This document shows positions 29,752 through 38,889 of a stretch of DNA of 64,000 bases, one piece after another. Origin of the DNA: Rahnella variigena (lineage in GTDB: Bacteria > Pseudomonadota > Gammaproteobacteria > Enterobacterales > Enterobacteriaceae); the NCBI RefSeq assembly GCF_003610915.1, contig NZ_NSDJ01000001.1, positions 496,001 to 560,000 of the forward strand, written 5' to 3'. Numbering within the stretch: position 1 is the first letter of the stretch; every line of letters begins with the position of its first letter. The position numbers and the translations under genes were made by a program. The notes under the pieces were generated by a model. That model saw only the letters and a list, made by a program, of their open reading frames with translations. It made no database searches and was not told where the DNA came from.

Positions 29752-30192
29752 ATGGCTTACAAACACATATTGATTGCTGTTGACCTCTCACCTGAGAGCA
29801 AAGTTTTAGTCGAGAAAGCGGTTTCCATGGCGCGTCCGTATAACGCCAAGGTGTCCCTGATCCACGTTGATGTGAACTATTCAGACCTGTACACCGGTCT
29901 TATCGACGTCAATCTGGGCGACATGCAGAAACGCATTTCCGAAGAGACGCACCACGCACTGAACGAACTGTCGCAAAACGCCGGTTACCCGATTTCAGAA
30001 ACCCTGAGCGGCAGCGGTGATTTAGCGCAGGTGCTGGTGGATGCCATTAATAAATATGGCGTGGATTTAGTGCTGTGCGGCCATCACCAGGATTTCTGGA
30101 GCAAACTGATGTCGTCCGCGCGTCAGCTGATCAACACCGTTCACATCGACATGCTGATCGTGCCTTTGCGCGATGAGGAAGAAGAAGCGTAA
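29752..30192 (+). CDS. uspA: Universal stress protein A
   Basis: 146 residues, near E. coli UspA (144). The start [23 protein letters not shown] is typical, and a UspA-fold core follows ([20 protein letters not shown]). A strong AAGGAG precedes the ATG. A cytoplasmic homodimer induced on growth arrest in E. coli; it lacks the ATP-binding Gly-rich loop of the UspFG class. Terminated by a strong hairpin. Confidence 0.98.
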   Translation: MAYKHILIAVDLSPESKVLVEKAVSMARPYNAKVSLIHVDVNYSDLYTGLIDVNLGDMQKRISEETHHALNELSQNAGYPISETLSGSGDLAQVLVDAINKYGVDLVLCGHHQDFWSKLMSSARQLINTVHIDMLIVPLRDEEEEA

Positions 30193-30220
30193 GACGTATT
30201 ATTGCGTTAACGCTGACATA

Positions 30221-30258
30221 AAAATGCCCGCAGGTGAAAACCGGCGGGCATTTTTTTA
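30221..30258 (+). terminator. Rho-independent terminator of uspA
   Basis: The arms aaaatgcccgc and gcgggcatttttt with a 12-base loop and a T-run of seven lie 28 bp after the uspA stop. Confidence 0.9.
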
Positions 30259-30421
30259 TGAGATTTTAACGTGGAATTCTGGTCAATCCCTGAGCAAAAG
30301 CGTATTTTGTATATACAGAAAATTTTCATATCTGCATAAAATCAATATCTATCTGTTTATTAGACATAATAAATTAAAATGTTAGGTATATACGGATGAA
30401 GTTTTTCATACAGGATGTATC

Positions 30422-30715
30422 ATGAAAATCCAGTTTTCAGCGGCAGTGAAAGAGAAATTGTTCGTAAAACACAGTGTTGTGGAGAAAGAGGTCTTCGAAT
30501 GTTTTGCCAACCGTGAGGGTAATTACCTTAAGGATACCCGAGAGAAGCACCTGACGACGCCGCCCACCTTGTGGTTTATTGCTGAAACGAACAGAGGCCG
30601 GACACTTAAAATTTGCTTTGTGCCACCCTATAACGGGCTCCCGGCTCAGCTAAAATCAGCTTTCGAGCCTAACGAAATTGAAAGGCGAATTTACGCCAGT
30701 AAAGGTGCTCTTTGA
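30422..30715 (+). CDS. Putative BrnT/RelE-like toxin of a toxin-antitoxin pair
   Basis: 97 residues, AGGA eight bases before the ATG. A compact alpha/beta protein with the helix-strand-strand layout of BrnT/RelE toxins; TLWFIAETNRGRTLKICFVPP would be central strands. Related small proteins are often annotated, misleadingly, as ADP-ribosyl-(dinitrogen reductase) hydrolase. No metal ligands or hydrolase motifs are seen, so I doubt that label. It is followed by an RHH-type gene 38 bp downstream. The toxin-first order matches brnTA. It sits in the uspA-rsmJ interval, where E. coli carries dtpB. An RNase activity is inferred only. Confidence 0.65.
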   Translation: MKIQFSAAVKEKLFVKHSVVEKEVFECFANREGNYLKDTREKHLTTPPTLWFIAETNRGRTLKICFVPPYNGLPAQLKSAFEPNEIERRIYASKGAL

Positions 30716-30753
30716 AAATCGGCAGTCACGCTCCAAATTTAGAGGAAGACATT

Positions 30754-31116
30754 ATGAAAACCCGCCAGGATGCTCAGGATAATGCAGAAATGTGGGATAA
30801 CCGCGAACTAGGTGCATCCGAAGAACACGCAGAAGCGGTTTCCCCGTCTGAGGCCGCTGAGTACGATGACATGATGGAACTTCAGGCAATTTCAATCAGG
30901 CTGCAAAAGTCGCTGCTCAATAACCTGAAAACTATCGCGGCACATCACCAGATTGGTTACCAGCCGATGGTCAGGGATTTGCTCACGCGCTTTGCAGAAG
31001 CTGAAATGAAAAAAATCCTTATTGAGCAGTTAAACAAGATCGACGAGGCACAACGGGATCGCGAAAAAACCGTACCAGTCACTGAGTTTATTGAGGATTT
31101 GCGTAATCAGGCATGA
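30754..31116 (+). CDS. Putative CopG/BrnA-type ribbon-helix-helix antitoxin
   Basis: 120 residues from ATG 30754, which has GAGGAAG a few bases upstream; an ATG at 30712 in the same frame lacks this and overlaps the toxin gene. The N-terminal ~50 residues are acidic and likely to bind the toxin. A CopG-like segment follows (MELQAISIRLQKSLLNNLKTIAAH, then YQPMVRDLLTRFAE), the pattern of BrnA/CopG antitoxins. The C-terminus is a charged helix. The pair is probably autoregulated by this protein. Confidence 0.7.
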   Translation: MKTRQDAQDNAEMWDNRELGASEEHAEAVSPSEAAEYDDMMELQAISIRLQKSLLNNLKTIAAHHQIGYQPMVRDLLTRFAEAEMKKILIEQLNKIDEAQRDREKTVPVTEFIEDLRNQA

Positions 31117-31190
31117 AAATAAGAAACCAGAACGTATGCGCAGTGCTTTCTGGTTTCTTTTTCATCTCGTTGAGATACAACAAAGGCTTT

Positions 31191-31937
31191 CTATAACGGC
31201 GTATAAATATCAAACCGGTGACTCTTGGTCACAACTGCGGCCTGTGCGGCGATATCAGCCATTGGCGGCGCATAGTCCGGACGTTTTACCACGATACGTT
31301 TAGTCGCTAAGCGGCGCGCCGGTTCCAGCAGGCCGTCGGCATCTTCATCCGGGCCGACTAAACCCTGAAACACCCGCATCTCTTTCTTCACCAGCGCACT
31401 TTTCTGTTTGTGCGGATACATCGGGTCGAGATACACCACTTCCGGCTTTGGTGAAAGCTCAGAAAGCGCCGTCAGACTTGAAGCATGCAGCAGCGTCATG
31501 CGCTCACGCAACCACGGGCCGATTTCTGCATCACGATAGCCACGCGTCAGCCCGTCATCGAGCAATGCCGCGACGACCGGATTGCGCTCCAGCATCCGCA
31601 CTTTGCAGCCCAGAGAGGCCAGCACAAACGCATCGCGGCCCAGTCCTGCGGTCGCATCGACCACATCCGGCAGATAACTGCCTTTGATACCGACGGCTTT
31701 CGCTACCGCTTCGCCACGTCCGCCACCGAATTTGCGACGATGCGCCATCGTGCCGCCGACGAAATCGACAAAAATCGCGCCGAGTTTGGGCTCGTCGCGT
31801 TTGCGTAATTCCAGACGTTCAGGCGTCAGCACCAGCGCCATCACGGCATCCGGGTCAGACGTCAGATTCCAGCGCTGCGCCAGAACAGATAAGGCGCCTT
31901 CATCGGCGCCTTCTTCACACAGTAAACACACACTCAC
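31191..31937 (-). CDS. rsmJ: 16S rRNA (guanine1516-N2)-methyltransferase
   Basis: 248 residues, like E. coli RsmJ/YhiQ (250). Start is GTG at 31937. SAM-binding region: [23 protein letters not shown]. Catalytic-loop motif: [22 protein letters not shown]. It methylates G1516 of 16S rRNA. It follows prlC by 9 bp on the same strand, as in E. coli. Confidence 0.97.
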   Translation of the reverse strand: MSVCLLCEEGADEGALSVLAQRWNLTSDPDAVMALVLTPERLELRKRDEPKLGAIFVDFVGGTMAHRRKFGGGRGEAVAKAVGIKGSYLPDVVDATAGLGRDAFVLASLGCKVRMLERNPVVAALLDDGLTRGYRDAEIGPWLRERMTLLHASSLTALSELSPKPEVVYLDPMYPHKQKSALVKKEMRVFQGLVGPDEDADGLLEPARRLATKRIVVKRPDYAPPMADIAAQAAVVTKSHRFDIYTPL

Positions 31938-31946
31938 AGGCAGAGG

Positions 31947-34007
31947 TTATCCTTTGATTCCGTAGTGGCGCAGCATAGCATCCAGCTGCGGCTCACGCCC
32001 GCGGAAGCGTTTGAACAGCTCCATTGGCTCTTCGGAACCGCCGCGCGACAGAATGTTATCCAGGAACGACTGACCGGTTTCGCGGTTGAAAATTCCTTCT
32101 TCTTCAAAGCGGGAATAGGCATCGGCCGACAGCACTTCCGCCCACAGATAGCTGTAATAACCCGCCGCATAACCGCCTGCAAAGATGTGGCTGAAGGCGT
32201 GCGGGAAGCGTCCCCATGACGGTGACGGCACCACGGCAACCTGTTTCTTGATTTCTGCCAGCGTTTGCAGGATTTGCGCGCCTTTGGCCGGGTCATATTC
32301 CGCATGCATACGGAAATCAAACAGACCGAACTCCAGCTGACGCAGGATAAACAGCGCCGCCTGATAGTTCTTCGCCGCCAGCATTTTATCCAGCATCTCT
32401 TTCGGCAACGGTTCGCCGGTTTCGAAATGACCAGAGATAAATGCCAGTGCGTCCGGCTCCCAGCACCAGTTTTCCATAAACTGACTTGGCAGCTCGACAG
32501 CATCCCACGGTACACCGGAAATACCGGCCACTCCCGGGGTGTCGATGCGGGTCAGCATATGATGCAGGCCGTGACCGAACTCATGGAACAGCGTGGTGAC
32601 TTCGTTGTGCGTGAACAGCGCCGGTTTGTTGCCCACCGGACCGTTAAAGTTACAGGTGAGATACGCGACCGGTTTTTGCAGTTCGCCGTCCGCTTTACGC
32701 ATGCTGCCGACGCAGTCATTCATCCATGCGCCACCGCGTTTGTGCTCGCGGGCATACAGGTCGAGATAGAAACTGCCGCGCAAGTCGCCGGTTTCATCGA
32801 ACAGATCGAAGAAACGCACGTCTTTGTGCCAGGTTTCTACGTCTTTACGTTCTTTGGCGGTGATGCCGTAAATGCGTTTCACCACTTCGAACAGCCCTTC
32901 CAGCGCACGCTGTTCAGGGAAGTACGGGCGTAACTGCTCGTCGTTGATAGAGAACAGATGCTGTTTCTGTTTTTCACCGTAGAACGGCAAATCCCAGGCT
33001 TCCATTTCATCCACGCCGAAATGTTCTTTGGCGAAAGCTCGCAGCTGCGCTAGTTCCTGCTCGCCCTGCGGACGCGCACGTTTTGCCAGACCGCTCAGGA
33101 AGTCGATCACCTGTTTCGGGCTTTCGGCCATTTTGGTGGCGAGCGACATATCCGCGAAGGAATCAAAACCTAACAGCTGAGCCAGTTCGTGACGCAGCGC
33201 CAGTTCTTCAGCCATCACTTCGCTGTTGTCCCACTTACCGGCATTCGGGCCCTGATCGGACGCCCGGGTCGCGAACGCTCGATACATTTCTTCGCGCAGT
33301 TCACGGTTTTCGCAGTACGTGATCACCGGCAGATAGCTTGGGATATCCAGCGTTAACAACCAGCCTTCCTGCTCTTTCGATTCCGCCAGCGCCTTCGCCG
33401 CGGCCAGTGCGCTTTCCGGCAGACCTTTCAGGTCATTCTCATCCGTGATGAGTTTGCTCCAGCCCATAGTGGCATCGAGCACGTTGTTGCTGTAGGTCGA
33501 ACCCAGCTCAGACAGACGCGCGGAAATTTCGCCATAGCGTTTTTGTTTTTCCATCGGCAAACCAATGCCGGATAACTCGAAATCACGCAGCGCGTTATCA
33601 ATGGCTTTTTTCTGCGCCAGAGAAAGCGTGCTGAAATGTTCGCTGTCTTTTAAATCGCGGTATGCCTGATACAAACCGGCATGCTGCCCGGTCCAGGTGC
33701 TGAATTCAGACAGAATGGGCAGGCATTGCTCGTAAGCTTCTCGCAGTTCCGGGCTGTTTTTCACTGCATTGAGATGCCCGATCGGCGACCAGATACGGCT
33801 CAGGCGATCGTCACTTTCGGCCAGCGGCTGACACAGGTTTTCCCACGTATAAGGCGCACCCTGCGCGACGACGCGTTCAATCGTCTGGCGGCTTTCTTCG
33901 ATAGCGGATTTCATCGCAGGGACAATATGTTCAGGCTTGATCGCAGAGAAAGGTGGCAGGGCGAACGGTTTTAAGAGCGGATTCGACGCGTTTTGCTGTT
34001 CAGTCAT
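31947..34007 (-). CDS. prlC: Oligopeptidase A
   Basis: 686 residues; E. coli PrlC is 680. A cytoplasmic M3 zinc metallopeptidase that degrades signal peptides and other oligopeptides. The Zn site HEFGH is within TLFHEFGHGLHHMLTR (about residues 470-485), with the downstream Glu in ENWCWEP. Located directly upstream of rsmJ; likely one transcript. Confidence 0.97.
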   Translation of the reverse strand: MTEQQNASNPLLKPFALPPFSAIKPEHIVPAMKSAIEESRQTIERVVAQGAPYTWENLCQPLAESDDRLSRIWSPIGHLNAVKNSPELREAYEQCLPILSEFSTWTGQHAGLYQAYRDLKDSEHFSTLSLAQKKAIDNALRDFELSGIGLPMEKQKRYGEISARLSELGSTYSNNVLDATMGWSKLITDENDLKGLPESALAAAKALAESKEQEGWLLTLDIPSYLPVITYCENRELREEMYRAFATRASDQGPNAGKWDNSEVMAEELALRHELAQLLGFDSFADMSLATKMAESPKQVIDFLSGLAKRARPQGEQELAQLRAFAKEHFGVDEMEAWDLPFYGEKQKQHLFSINDEQLRPYFPEQRALEGLFEVVKRIYGITAKERKDVETWHKDVRFFDLFDETGDLRGSFYLDLYAREHKRGGAWMNDCVGSMRKADGELQKPVAYLTCNFNGPVGNKPALFTHNEVTTLFHEFGHGLHHMLTRIDTPGVAGISGVPWDAVELPSQFMENWCWEPDALAFISGHFETGEPLPKEMLDKMLAAKNYQAALFILRQLEFGLFDFRMHAEYDPAKGAQILQTLAEIKKQVAVVPSPSWGRFPHAFSHIFAGGYAAGYYSYLWAEVLSADAYSRFEEEGIFNRETGQSFLDNILSRGGSEEPMELFKRFRGREPQLDAMLRHYGIKG

Positions 34008-34343
34008 AGGGCCAGTCCTTCGTAATAGCGTTTGGGGCTGATGCGTCTGTGGCGCACCACGCCGTGAATTCGGGTCGTCTTAAAGATGACGTAACTTCTA
34101 ACATGCGGTCAAGTTATGGGGAAATCAATGGGGGGCGGCGATTTCGCCCGGCGGCCATAGATATTCATGTTATCAATCACTCCCGTTCGGCTTATCAGGT
34201 TGCAGCAAGACCTGCCTCGCAATTTTCATCTTTGTCTGTCTCCTGCCGCTAAACCCTATTTACAACGAGGTTATTCCTGTTAGCTTTCCGTTATCTGGCG
34301 TATGCCAGTACAGTTTTTCCACAGCACAGGGAGTCAGCGGGGA
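34008..34343. other. Divergent intergenic region between prlC and the GH4 cassette
   Basis: 336 bp. A plus-strand open frame here (34049-34252) has no recognisable protein and no good ribosome site. It probably carries the promoters of prlC (which is heat-shock regulated in E. coli) and of the glycosidase cassette. No CRP-like site found by eye. Confidence 0.5.
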
Positions 34344-35654
34344 ATGAAAACACTCAAAATTGTCACACTGGGCGGCGGCTCAGGTTACACACCGGAACTG
34401 ATCGACGGATTTATCCGGCGCTACGACGAATTGCCGGTTTCGCAGTTCTGGCTGGTGGATATCGCAGCCGGTGAGGAAAAGCTGAAAATCGTCGGTGCGC
34501 TGGCACAACGGATGGTCAAAAAAGCCGGGCTCCCGATGACCGTGCATCTGACCACCGACCGCGAAGCCGCGTTGCGTAACGCGGACTTCGTTACGACTCA
34601 GCTGCGCGTCGGCCAGCAGGAAGCCCGTATTCACGATGAGGCGATCCCGCTGAAATACGGCGTTCTCGGCCAGGAAACCACCGGTGCAGGCGGCTTTATG
34701 AAGGCACAGCGCACCATTCCCGTGCTGTTAGATTTGTGCCGCGATATGGAAAGGTTGTGCCCGGATGCGTGGCTGATCAATTTCACCAATCCGGCAGGAA
34801 TTGTTACTGAGGCCATTGAAAAATATTCGAGCATCAAAACGCTGGGCATTTGCAGCGGTGCGAACAGCATGATGATGGATATCGCGAAGGTGTATGACGT
34901 CCGTCGTGAAGACGTATATGCCCGCGTGATGGGGCTGAATCACCTGATATTTGCCGATCAGATCGCCGTCAAAGGCCACGACGTCACCGCAGAATTTATT
35001 GAGAAACTGGCGCAGGGCAATGGCCAGAATCAGCTGCAAAACATTCCCGATACCGGATTGCCACCGGCCTTTATCCGCGCGCTCGGACTTTATCCCCTTT
35101 CCTACCTGAAGTATTTCTATCTGCACCGTGAAATGGTGGCGCACAGCGTAAAAGACAGCCAGACGCACGGCACACGCGGAGAACAAACGCGTGAAATAGA
35201 ACGCCAGCTTTTTGAACTCTATAAAAACCCGCAGCTTGAGAGCAAACCGAAAGAACTGGAAAGCCGGGGCGGTGCGTATTACTCGGATACTGCCTGTTCG
35301 ATCATCAGCGCGATTTATAACAACCGGCAGGAGATCCACGTCGTCAATACGCTCAATCGCGGAGCAACGCCCGATCTCGACGAAAACAGTGTGGTAGAAA
35401 CGAACGCAATGATAGATCGTCAGGGTGCGCATCCTCTGGCTTACGGGCGTTTGCCGGTGAAAATCCGTGGCCTGATCCAGAGCGTCAAAGCCTTTGAGGA
35501 ACTCACCATCGAAGCCGCCGTCACTGGCGATTATTCCACCGCATTAATGGCGCTTTCGGTGCATCCGCTAATGCCGTCAGTGGATATTGCCGAAAAAATT
35601 CTCGACGAATACCTCGTCGTAAACCGGCCTTTCCTGCCGCAATATCCACAATAA
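34344..35654 (+). CDS. GH4 6-phospho-glycosidase (6-phospho-beta-glucosidase-like)
   Basis: 436 residues from ATG 34344, which starts directly at the NAD-binding strand MKTLKIVTLGGGSGYTPEL; an in-frame ATG 14 codons earlier adds residues with no family support. GH4 landmarks: GGGSGYTPEL for NAD; LTTDREAALRNADFVTTQLRVG; GICSGANS (metal Cys), MGLNHLIF (metal His); RGGAYYSD. GH4 enzymes cleave phosphorylated disaccharides by an NAD- and metal-dependent redox mechanism. The motifs sit with the LicH/CelF beta-glucosidase branch. It heads a cassette with a cellobiose-type EIIC, so the substrate is probably a phosphorylated beta-glucoside. Confidence 0.92.
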   Translation: MKTLKIVTLGGGSGYTPELIDGFIRRYDELPVSQFWLVDIAAGEEKLKIVGALAQRMVKKAGLPMTVHLTTDREAALRNADFVTTQLRVGQQEARIHDEAIPLKYGVLGQETTGAGGFMKAQRTIPVLLDLCRDMERLCPDAWLINFTNPAGIVTEAIEKYSSIKTLGICSGANSMMMDIAKVYDVRREDVYARVMGLNHLIFADQIAVKGHDVTAEFIEKLAQGNGQNQLQNIPDTGLPPAFIRALGLYPLSYLKYFYLHREMVAHSVKDSQTHGTRGEQTREIERQLFELYKNPQLESKPKELESRGGAYYSDTACSIISAIYNNRQEIHVVNTLNRGATPDLDENSVVETNAMIDRQGAHPLAYGRLPVKIRGLIQSVKAFEELTIEAAVTGDYSTALMALSVHPLMPSVDIAEKILDEYLVVNRPFLPQYPQ

Positions 35655-35672
35655 TCACGGGCATATCACATC

Positions 35673-36926
35673 ATGATGAAATTCATAGAATCACGACTGG
35701 TGCCGTGTCTGGTGAAAGTCGGTGATAACGTTATTCTGGTCGCGGTGCGCAACGGCATTACGCTGACGCTGCCGTTTATTATTTCCGGCAGTATCTTTTT
35801 AATTATTGCCAATCTGCCGATCCCCGGATGGACAGAATATTTAGGTCAGTTTGGCACCGCGCTGAATGCACCGGTTCTGGTCACGTTCGGGATCATCGGT
35901 TTAATTTCGGCGATGGGCATCAGTTATAACCTGGCGAAACATTATAAGCTTGACGGACTGACCTGCTGCGCCATTACTGTCGCCGTATTCCTGATGGCGC
36001 AGTTAAATGATGACTACACGCTTAACGTCGATAATCTCGGCGCCGCGGGGTTATTCTCCGCCATTATTCTTTCGATCCTCACCGTCTATATCATTCGCTT
36101 TTTCATCGAACATAAAATCTACATCCGGCTGCCGGATAATGTGCCGCCGGCCGTGCTGCAATCTTTTGTCAGCGTGATCCCGGCGATTGTCTGTCTGGCG
36201 CTGGTGTGGTTTGTGCGGGTGATCCTGCATTTTGATATCAACGCATTCTTCACGCTGATCCTCAGCCCGCTGGTCATCGGACTTGGCACACTGCCGGGCA
36301 TGTTAATTTTGGTGTTTCTTATCTCGCTGCTGTGGTGTTGCGGGATCCACGGCACCAACGTGCTCTCCGGCATTACCGCGCCGATATTTCTTAAGTTTAT
36401 TGTCGAAAATACTCAGGCTTATCTCAGCCACCAGCCGATACCGCATATTTTCGCTGAAGGATTTTATAACTTCTTTATTTGCACCGGCGGTTCAGGCGCG
36501 ACGATGGGGCTGGTTCTGGCGATGATGATGTCGAAAAGTCGTTATTATAAATCGCTGGGTCGCATGTCTTTTGCACCCTCGCTGTTTTGTATTAATGAGC
36601 CGGTCATTTTCGGCGTGCCGATGGTGTTTAATCCGCTGATGATGCTGCCGTTAATTATCACGCCGATGCTGTTATGCACCCTGTCGTATTTTCTGATGAC
36701 GTTTAACATTATTGGCCGCCCGGTATTACAAATTCCCTGGACGATGCCGCCTTTGCTGAATGGATATTTCGCCACCGGCGGCAATATTCCGGCGGCTTTG
36801 TGGTCAGGCGTCATGATTATTATTTCGACAATCATTTATTATCCCTTCTTCCGGCTGATGGAAAAGAAACAGCTGGCACTGGAAGAAGCGGGTATTCCAG
36901 TTAATGCAGCGCAGGTCAGTGCATAA
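35673..36926 (+). CDS. PTS EIIC permease, lactose/cellobiose (CelB/ChbC-like) family
   Basis: 417 residues with about ten membrane segments. The N-terminus (VGDNVILVAVRNGITLTLPFIISGSIFLI) matches the family, and the EIIC signature region includes CGIHGTNVLSGI and SMSFAPSLFCINEPVIFGVPMVFNP-like residues (FAPSLFCINEPVIFG). Starts 18 bp after the GH4 gene; the next codon is also ATG. No IIA or IIB is encoded nearby, so it must borrow them from another PTS. Confidence 0.92.
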   Translation: MMKFIESRLVPCLVKVGDNVILVAVRNGITLTLPFIISGSIFLIIANLPIPGWTEYLGQFGTALNAPVLVTFGIIGLISAMGISYNLAKHYKLDGLTCCAITVAVFLMAQLNDDYTLNVDNLGAAGLFSAIILSILTVYIIRFFIEHKIYIRLPDNVPPAVLQSFVSVIPAIVCLALVWFVRVILHFDINAFFTLILSPLVIGLGTLPGMLILVFLISLLWCCGIHGTNVLSGITAPIFLKFIVENTQAYLSHQPIPHIFAEGFYNFFICTGGSGATMGLVLAMMMSKSRYYKSLGRMSFAPSLFCINEPVIFGVPMVFNPLMMLPLIITPMLLCTLSYFLMTFNIIGRPVLQIPWTMPPLLNGYFATGGNIPAALWSGVMIIISTIIYYPFFRLMEKKQLALEEAGIPVNAAQVSA

Positions 36927-36953
36927 ACGCCAATTACAACGGAAGGAAACGTC

Positions 36954-37991
36954 ATGAAGATAAACTGCGCATTTGCAGGATTTGGGAAAAGCGCGACACG
37001 TTACCACTTGCCTTACGTTTTACAGCGACGCGACACGTTTCAGGTTAAAACCATTTTCGATATCACCCGCCGCCCGGACATTGAAAAAGAGGAGGCGTAT
37101 CAGGGCATCCGTTTCACCTCTGATCTGAACGATATTCTGCACGACGAAAGTATTACGCTGGTGACGCTGTGTACGCCGCCGCAAACCCATTATGACCTGG
37201 CAAAACGGTGCCTTGAGCACGGGAAAAATGTCATCGTCGAAAAACCGTTTACCCGGACGCTGGCAGAAGCGCAGTCGCTATTTGCGCTCGCCGCCGAAAA
37301 GGGGCTGACCGTGACGCCATATCAAAACCGGCGCTTCGACAGCTGTTTTTTAGCCGTTAAAAAAGTCATCGACAGCGGCGTGCTCGGTAAAATCGTCGAG
37401 TTCGAAAGTCATTTCGATTACTTCCGTCCTGACGCCCCCGATGCACCGGCAGACTATACCCACGGTGCTTTTTACGGGCTGGGCGTGCATCTTGTCGATC
37501 AGGTGGTCAGCCTGTTCGGACGACCAGATTTAGTGCATTACGATATCCGTTCGGTGAGAAATAAAAACAATCCTGACGATACTTTTGAACTGCAACTTTA
37601 TTACGGCGAAACCAAAGCCATGGTGAAATGCAGCCATCTGGTGATGCAGCCATACCCGAAATTTATTCTTCACGGGGAAAAAGGCTCCTTTATTAAACTG
37701 AATATCGATCAGCAGGAAACCTGGCTGAAAGCCGGGAATTTACCGGGCACTCCGGATTTTGGTCAGGAAACGGAATATGGCGTGCTGAAATACATTGATG
37801 ACAGCGGCCAAACCATTACCGAACATGTCGATGCGGGCAACGGCGATTATGGCCGCGTTTATGATGCTGTATATGCCACGATATGTCAGGGACATGCGCC
37901 GTATGTGCCAGCCGCTGATGTGATGACCACCATGGAAATTCTGCACCGTGCCTTTGAACAACCTGCGCCTGTATTGATCAGGCTCCGCTGA
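36954..37991 (+). CDS. yhhX: YhhX-like Gfo/Idh/MocA oxidoreductase
   Basis: 345 residues, the length of E. coli YhhX. N-terminal Rossmann motif: INCAFAGFGKSATRYHLPYVL, very close to YhhX. Then NVIVEKPFTRTLAEAQ (the EKP signature) and VTPYQNRRFDSCFLAVKK. The C-terminal half has DYTHGAFYGLGVHLVDQV. It oxidises an unknown sugar-like substrate with NAD(P). AAGGAAACGTC precedes the ATG. In E. coli yhhX stands alone; here it is the third gene of the glycosidase cassette, suggesting it processes a sugar released by it. Confidence 0.88.
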   Translation: MKINCAFAGFGKSATRYHLPYVLQRRDTFQVKTIFDITRRPDIEKEEAYQGIRFTSDLNDILHDESITLVTLCTPPQTHYDLAKRCLEHGKNVIVEKPFTRTLAEAQSLFALAAEKGLTVTPYQNRRFDSCFLAVKKVIDSGVLGKIVEFESHFDYFRPDAPDAPADYTHGAFYGLGVHLVDQVVSLFGRPDLVHYDIRSVRNKNNPDDTFELQLYYGETKAMVKCSHLVMQPYPKFILHGEKGSFIKLNIDQQETWLKAGNLPGTPDFGQETEYGVLKYIDDSGQTITEHVDAGNGDYGRVYDAVYATICQGHAPYVPAADVMTTMEILHRAFEQPAPVLIRLR

Positions 37992-38080
37992 AACATCCCG
38001 GACCGGGGCGAACGCTTCCGGTCCGCGAGGCATGTGTCTATACTGCTCAAAAATAACTCTGACATGAAGAAGTTACGCTA

Positions 38081-38809
38081 ATGACCGCCCGTTATATTGA
38101 TATCAAAAACAGCCTGAAACAGGCCATCCTGAACAAAGAATATCGTGTCGGCGATAAAATCCCTTCCGAGCGGGAACTGGCGGTTCGCTTTGAAGTGACA
38201 CGCGTGACGCTGCAAAAAGCCATGCATATGCTGGAGCAGGAAGGCTTTATCGAACGCATTCATGGCAAAGGGATGTTCGTTACCAAAGTTATTGAAGACA
38301 ATGTTTATCTGCTCAATAACGGCACCAGCGATTCTATTCTCGGTTTTTCGCGCGAATTTAAAGATAACGTTAAAGTCTCCAGCCGCTTAATCAGCCTGAA
38401 AACGCGTAAAGCCGGTGAATATATCGCCAGTCAGCTGGATATTGATGAAAAAGACGACGTGCATTATATCCGCCGCGTCCGGCTGGTGGACAATATTCCG
38501 GTCCTGATCGAAGACTCCTATATTCCCTGTGCGATGATCGACATTATTCCTGAGTCGGTTTTACAGAACGGGTCTTTATATGAATATATCGAGAATAAAA
38601 CCGGCCGGAAAATTAAATTCTATAACTCAGTGATCGAAGCTTCGCTGTTCGACGACACCCTTTCTGCGCTGCTGGAAAGCGAAACCGGTCTGCCGATGCT
38701 GAAAGTCTCTGGCATCACCAAACTGGAAGACGGAAAAACCTTCAACTACTCAATCAGTTATAACCGTGCGGACAAATTCAAAATCAAGAACAGCTGGGTT
38801 GGGAAGTAA
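38081..38809 (+). CDS. GntR-family regulator (HutC/UTRA type)
   Basis: 242 residues. GntR winged helix at residues ~1-70 (IKNSLKQAILNKEYRVGDKIPSERELA, VTRVTLQKAMHMLEQEGFI). A UTRA effector domain follows (VHYIRRVRLVDNIPVLIEDSYIP). It ends the cassette 89 bp after the oxidoreductase, and by analogy would repress it until a sugar phosphate binds. The next gene (rlmJ) is a housekeeping one. Confidence 0.9.
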   Translation: MTARYIDIKNSLKQAILNKEYRVGDKIPSERELAVRFEVTRVTLQKAMHMLEQEGFIERIHGKGMFVTKVIEDNVYLLNNGTSDSILGFSREFKDNVKVSSRLISLKTRKAGEYIASQLDIDEKDDVHYIRRVRLVDNIPVLIEDSYIPCAMIDIIPESVLQNGSLYEYIENKTGRKIKFYNSVIEASLFDDTLSALLESETGLPMLKVSGITKLEDGKTFNYSISYNRADKFKIKNSWVGK

Positions 38810-38816
38810 GATCGCC

Positions 38817-38842
38817 CCTGCAACGTGAAGTATGAAGGGTGT
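38817..38842. repeat. Probable remnant of the palindromic repeat seen at 28961-29076
   Basis: CTGCAACGTGAAGTATGAAG and the following GGGT resemble the end of the larger element (CTGCAGCTTCAAGTACGAAG plus GGGT). Only the terminal ~25 bases are present. It lies between the GntR stop and rlmJ, at the junction where the cassette meets the backbone. Confidence 0.45.
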
Positions 38843-38889
38843 AAACAGTTTATACTGTCGGCAATACGCCACTCCGGAACAATAAAGTT

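Noticed and set aside
30422..30715. ADP-ribosyl-(dinitrogen reductase) hydrolase
   Set aside because: The usual automated label does not fit: the protein has 97 residues, whereas DraG-type hydrolases are about 300 with metal-binding Asp clusters.
34049..34252. Small plus-strand frame in the prlC-GH4 gap
   Set aside because: No ribosome site, no family, and reversed-frame character; it lies in a divergent promoter region.
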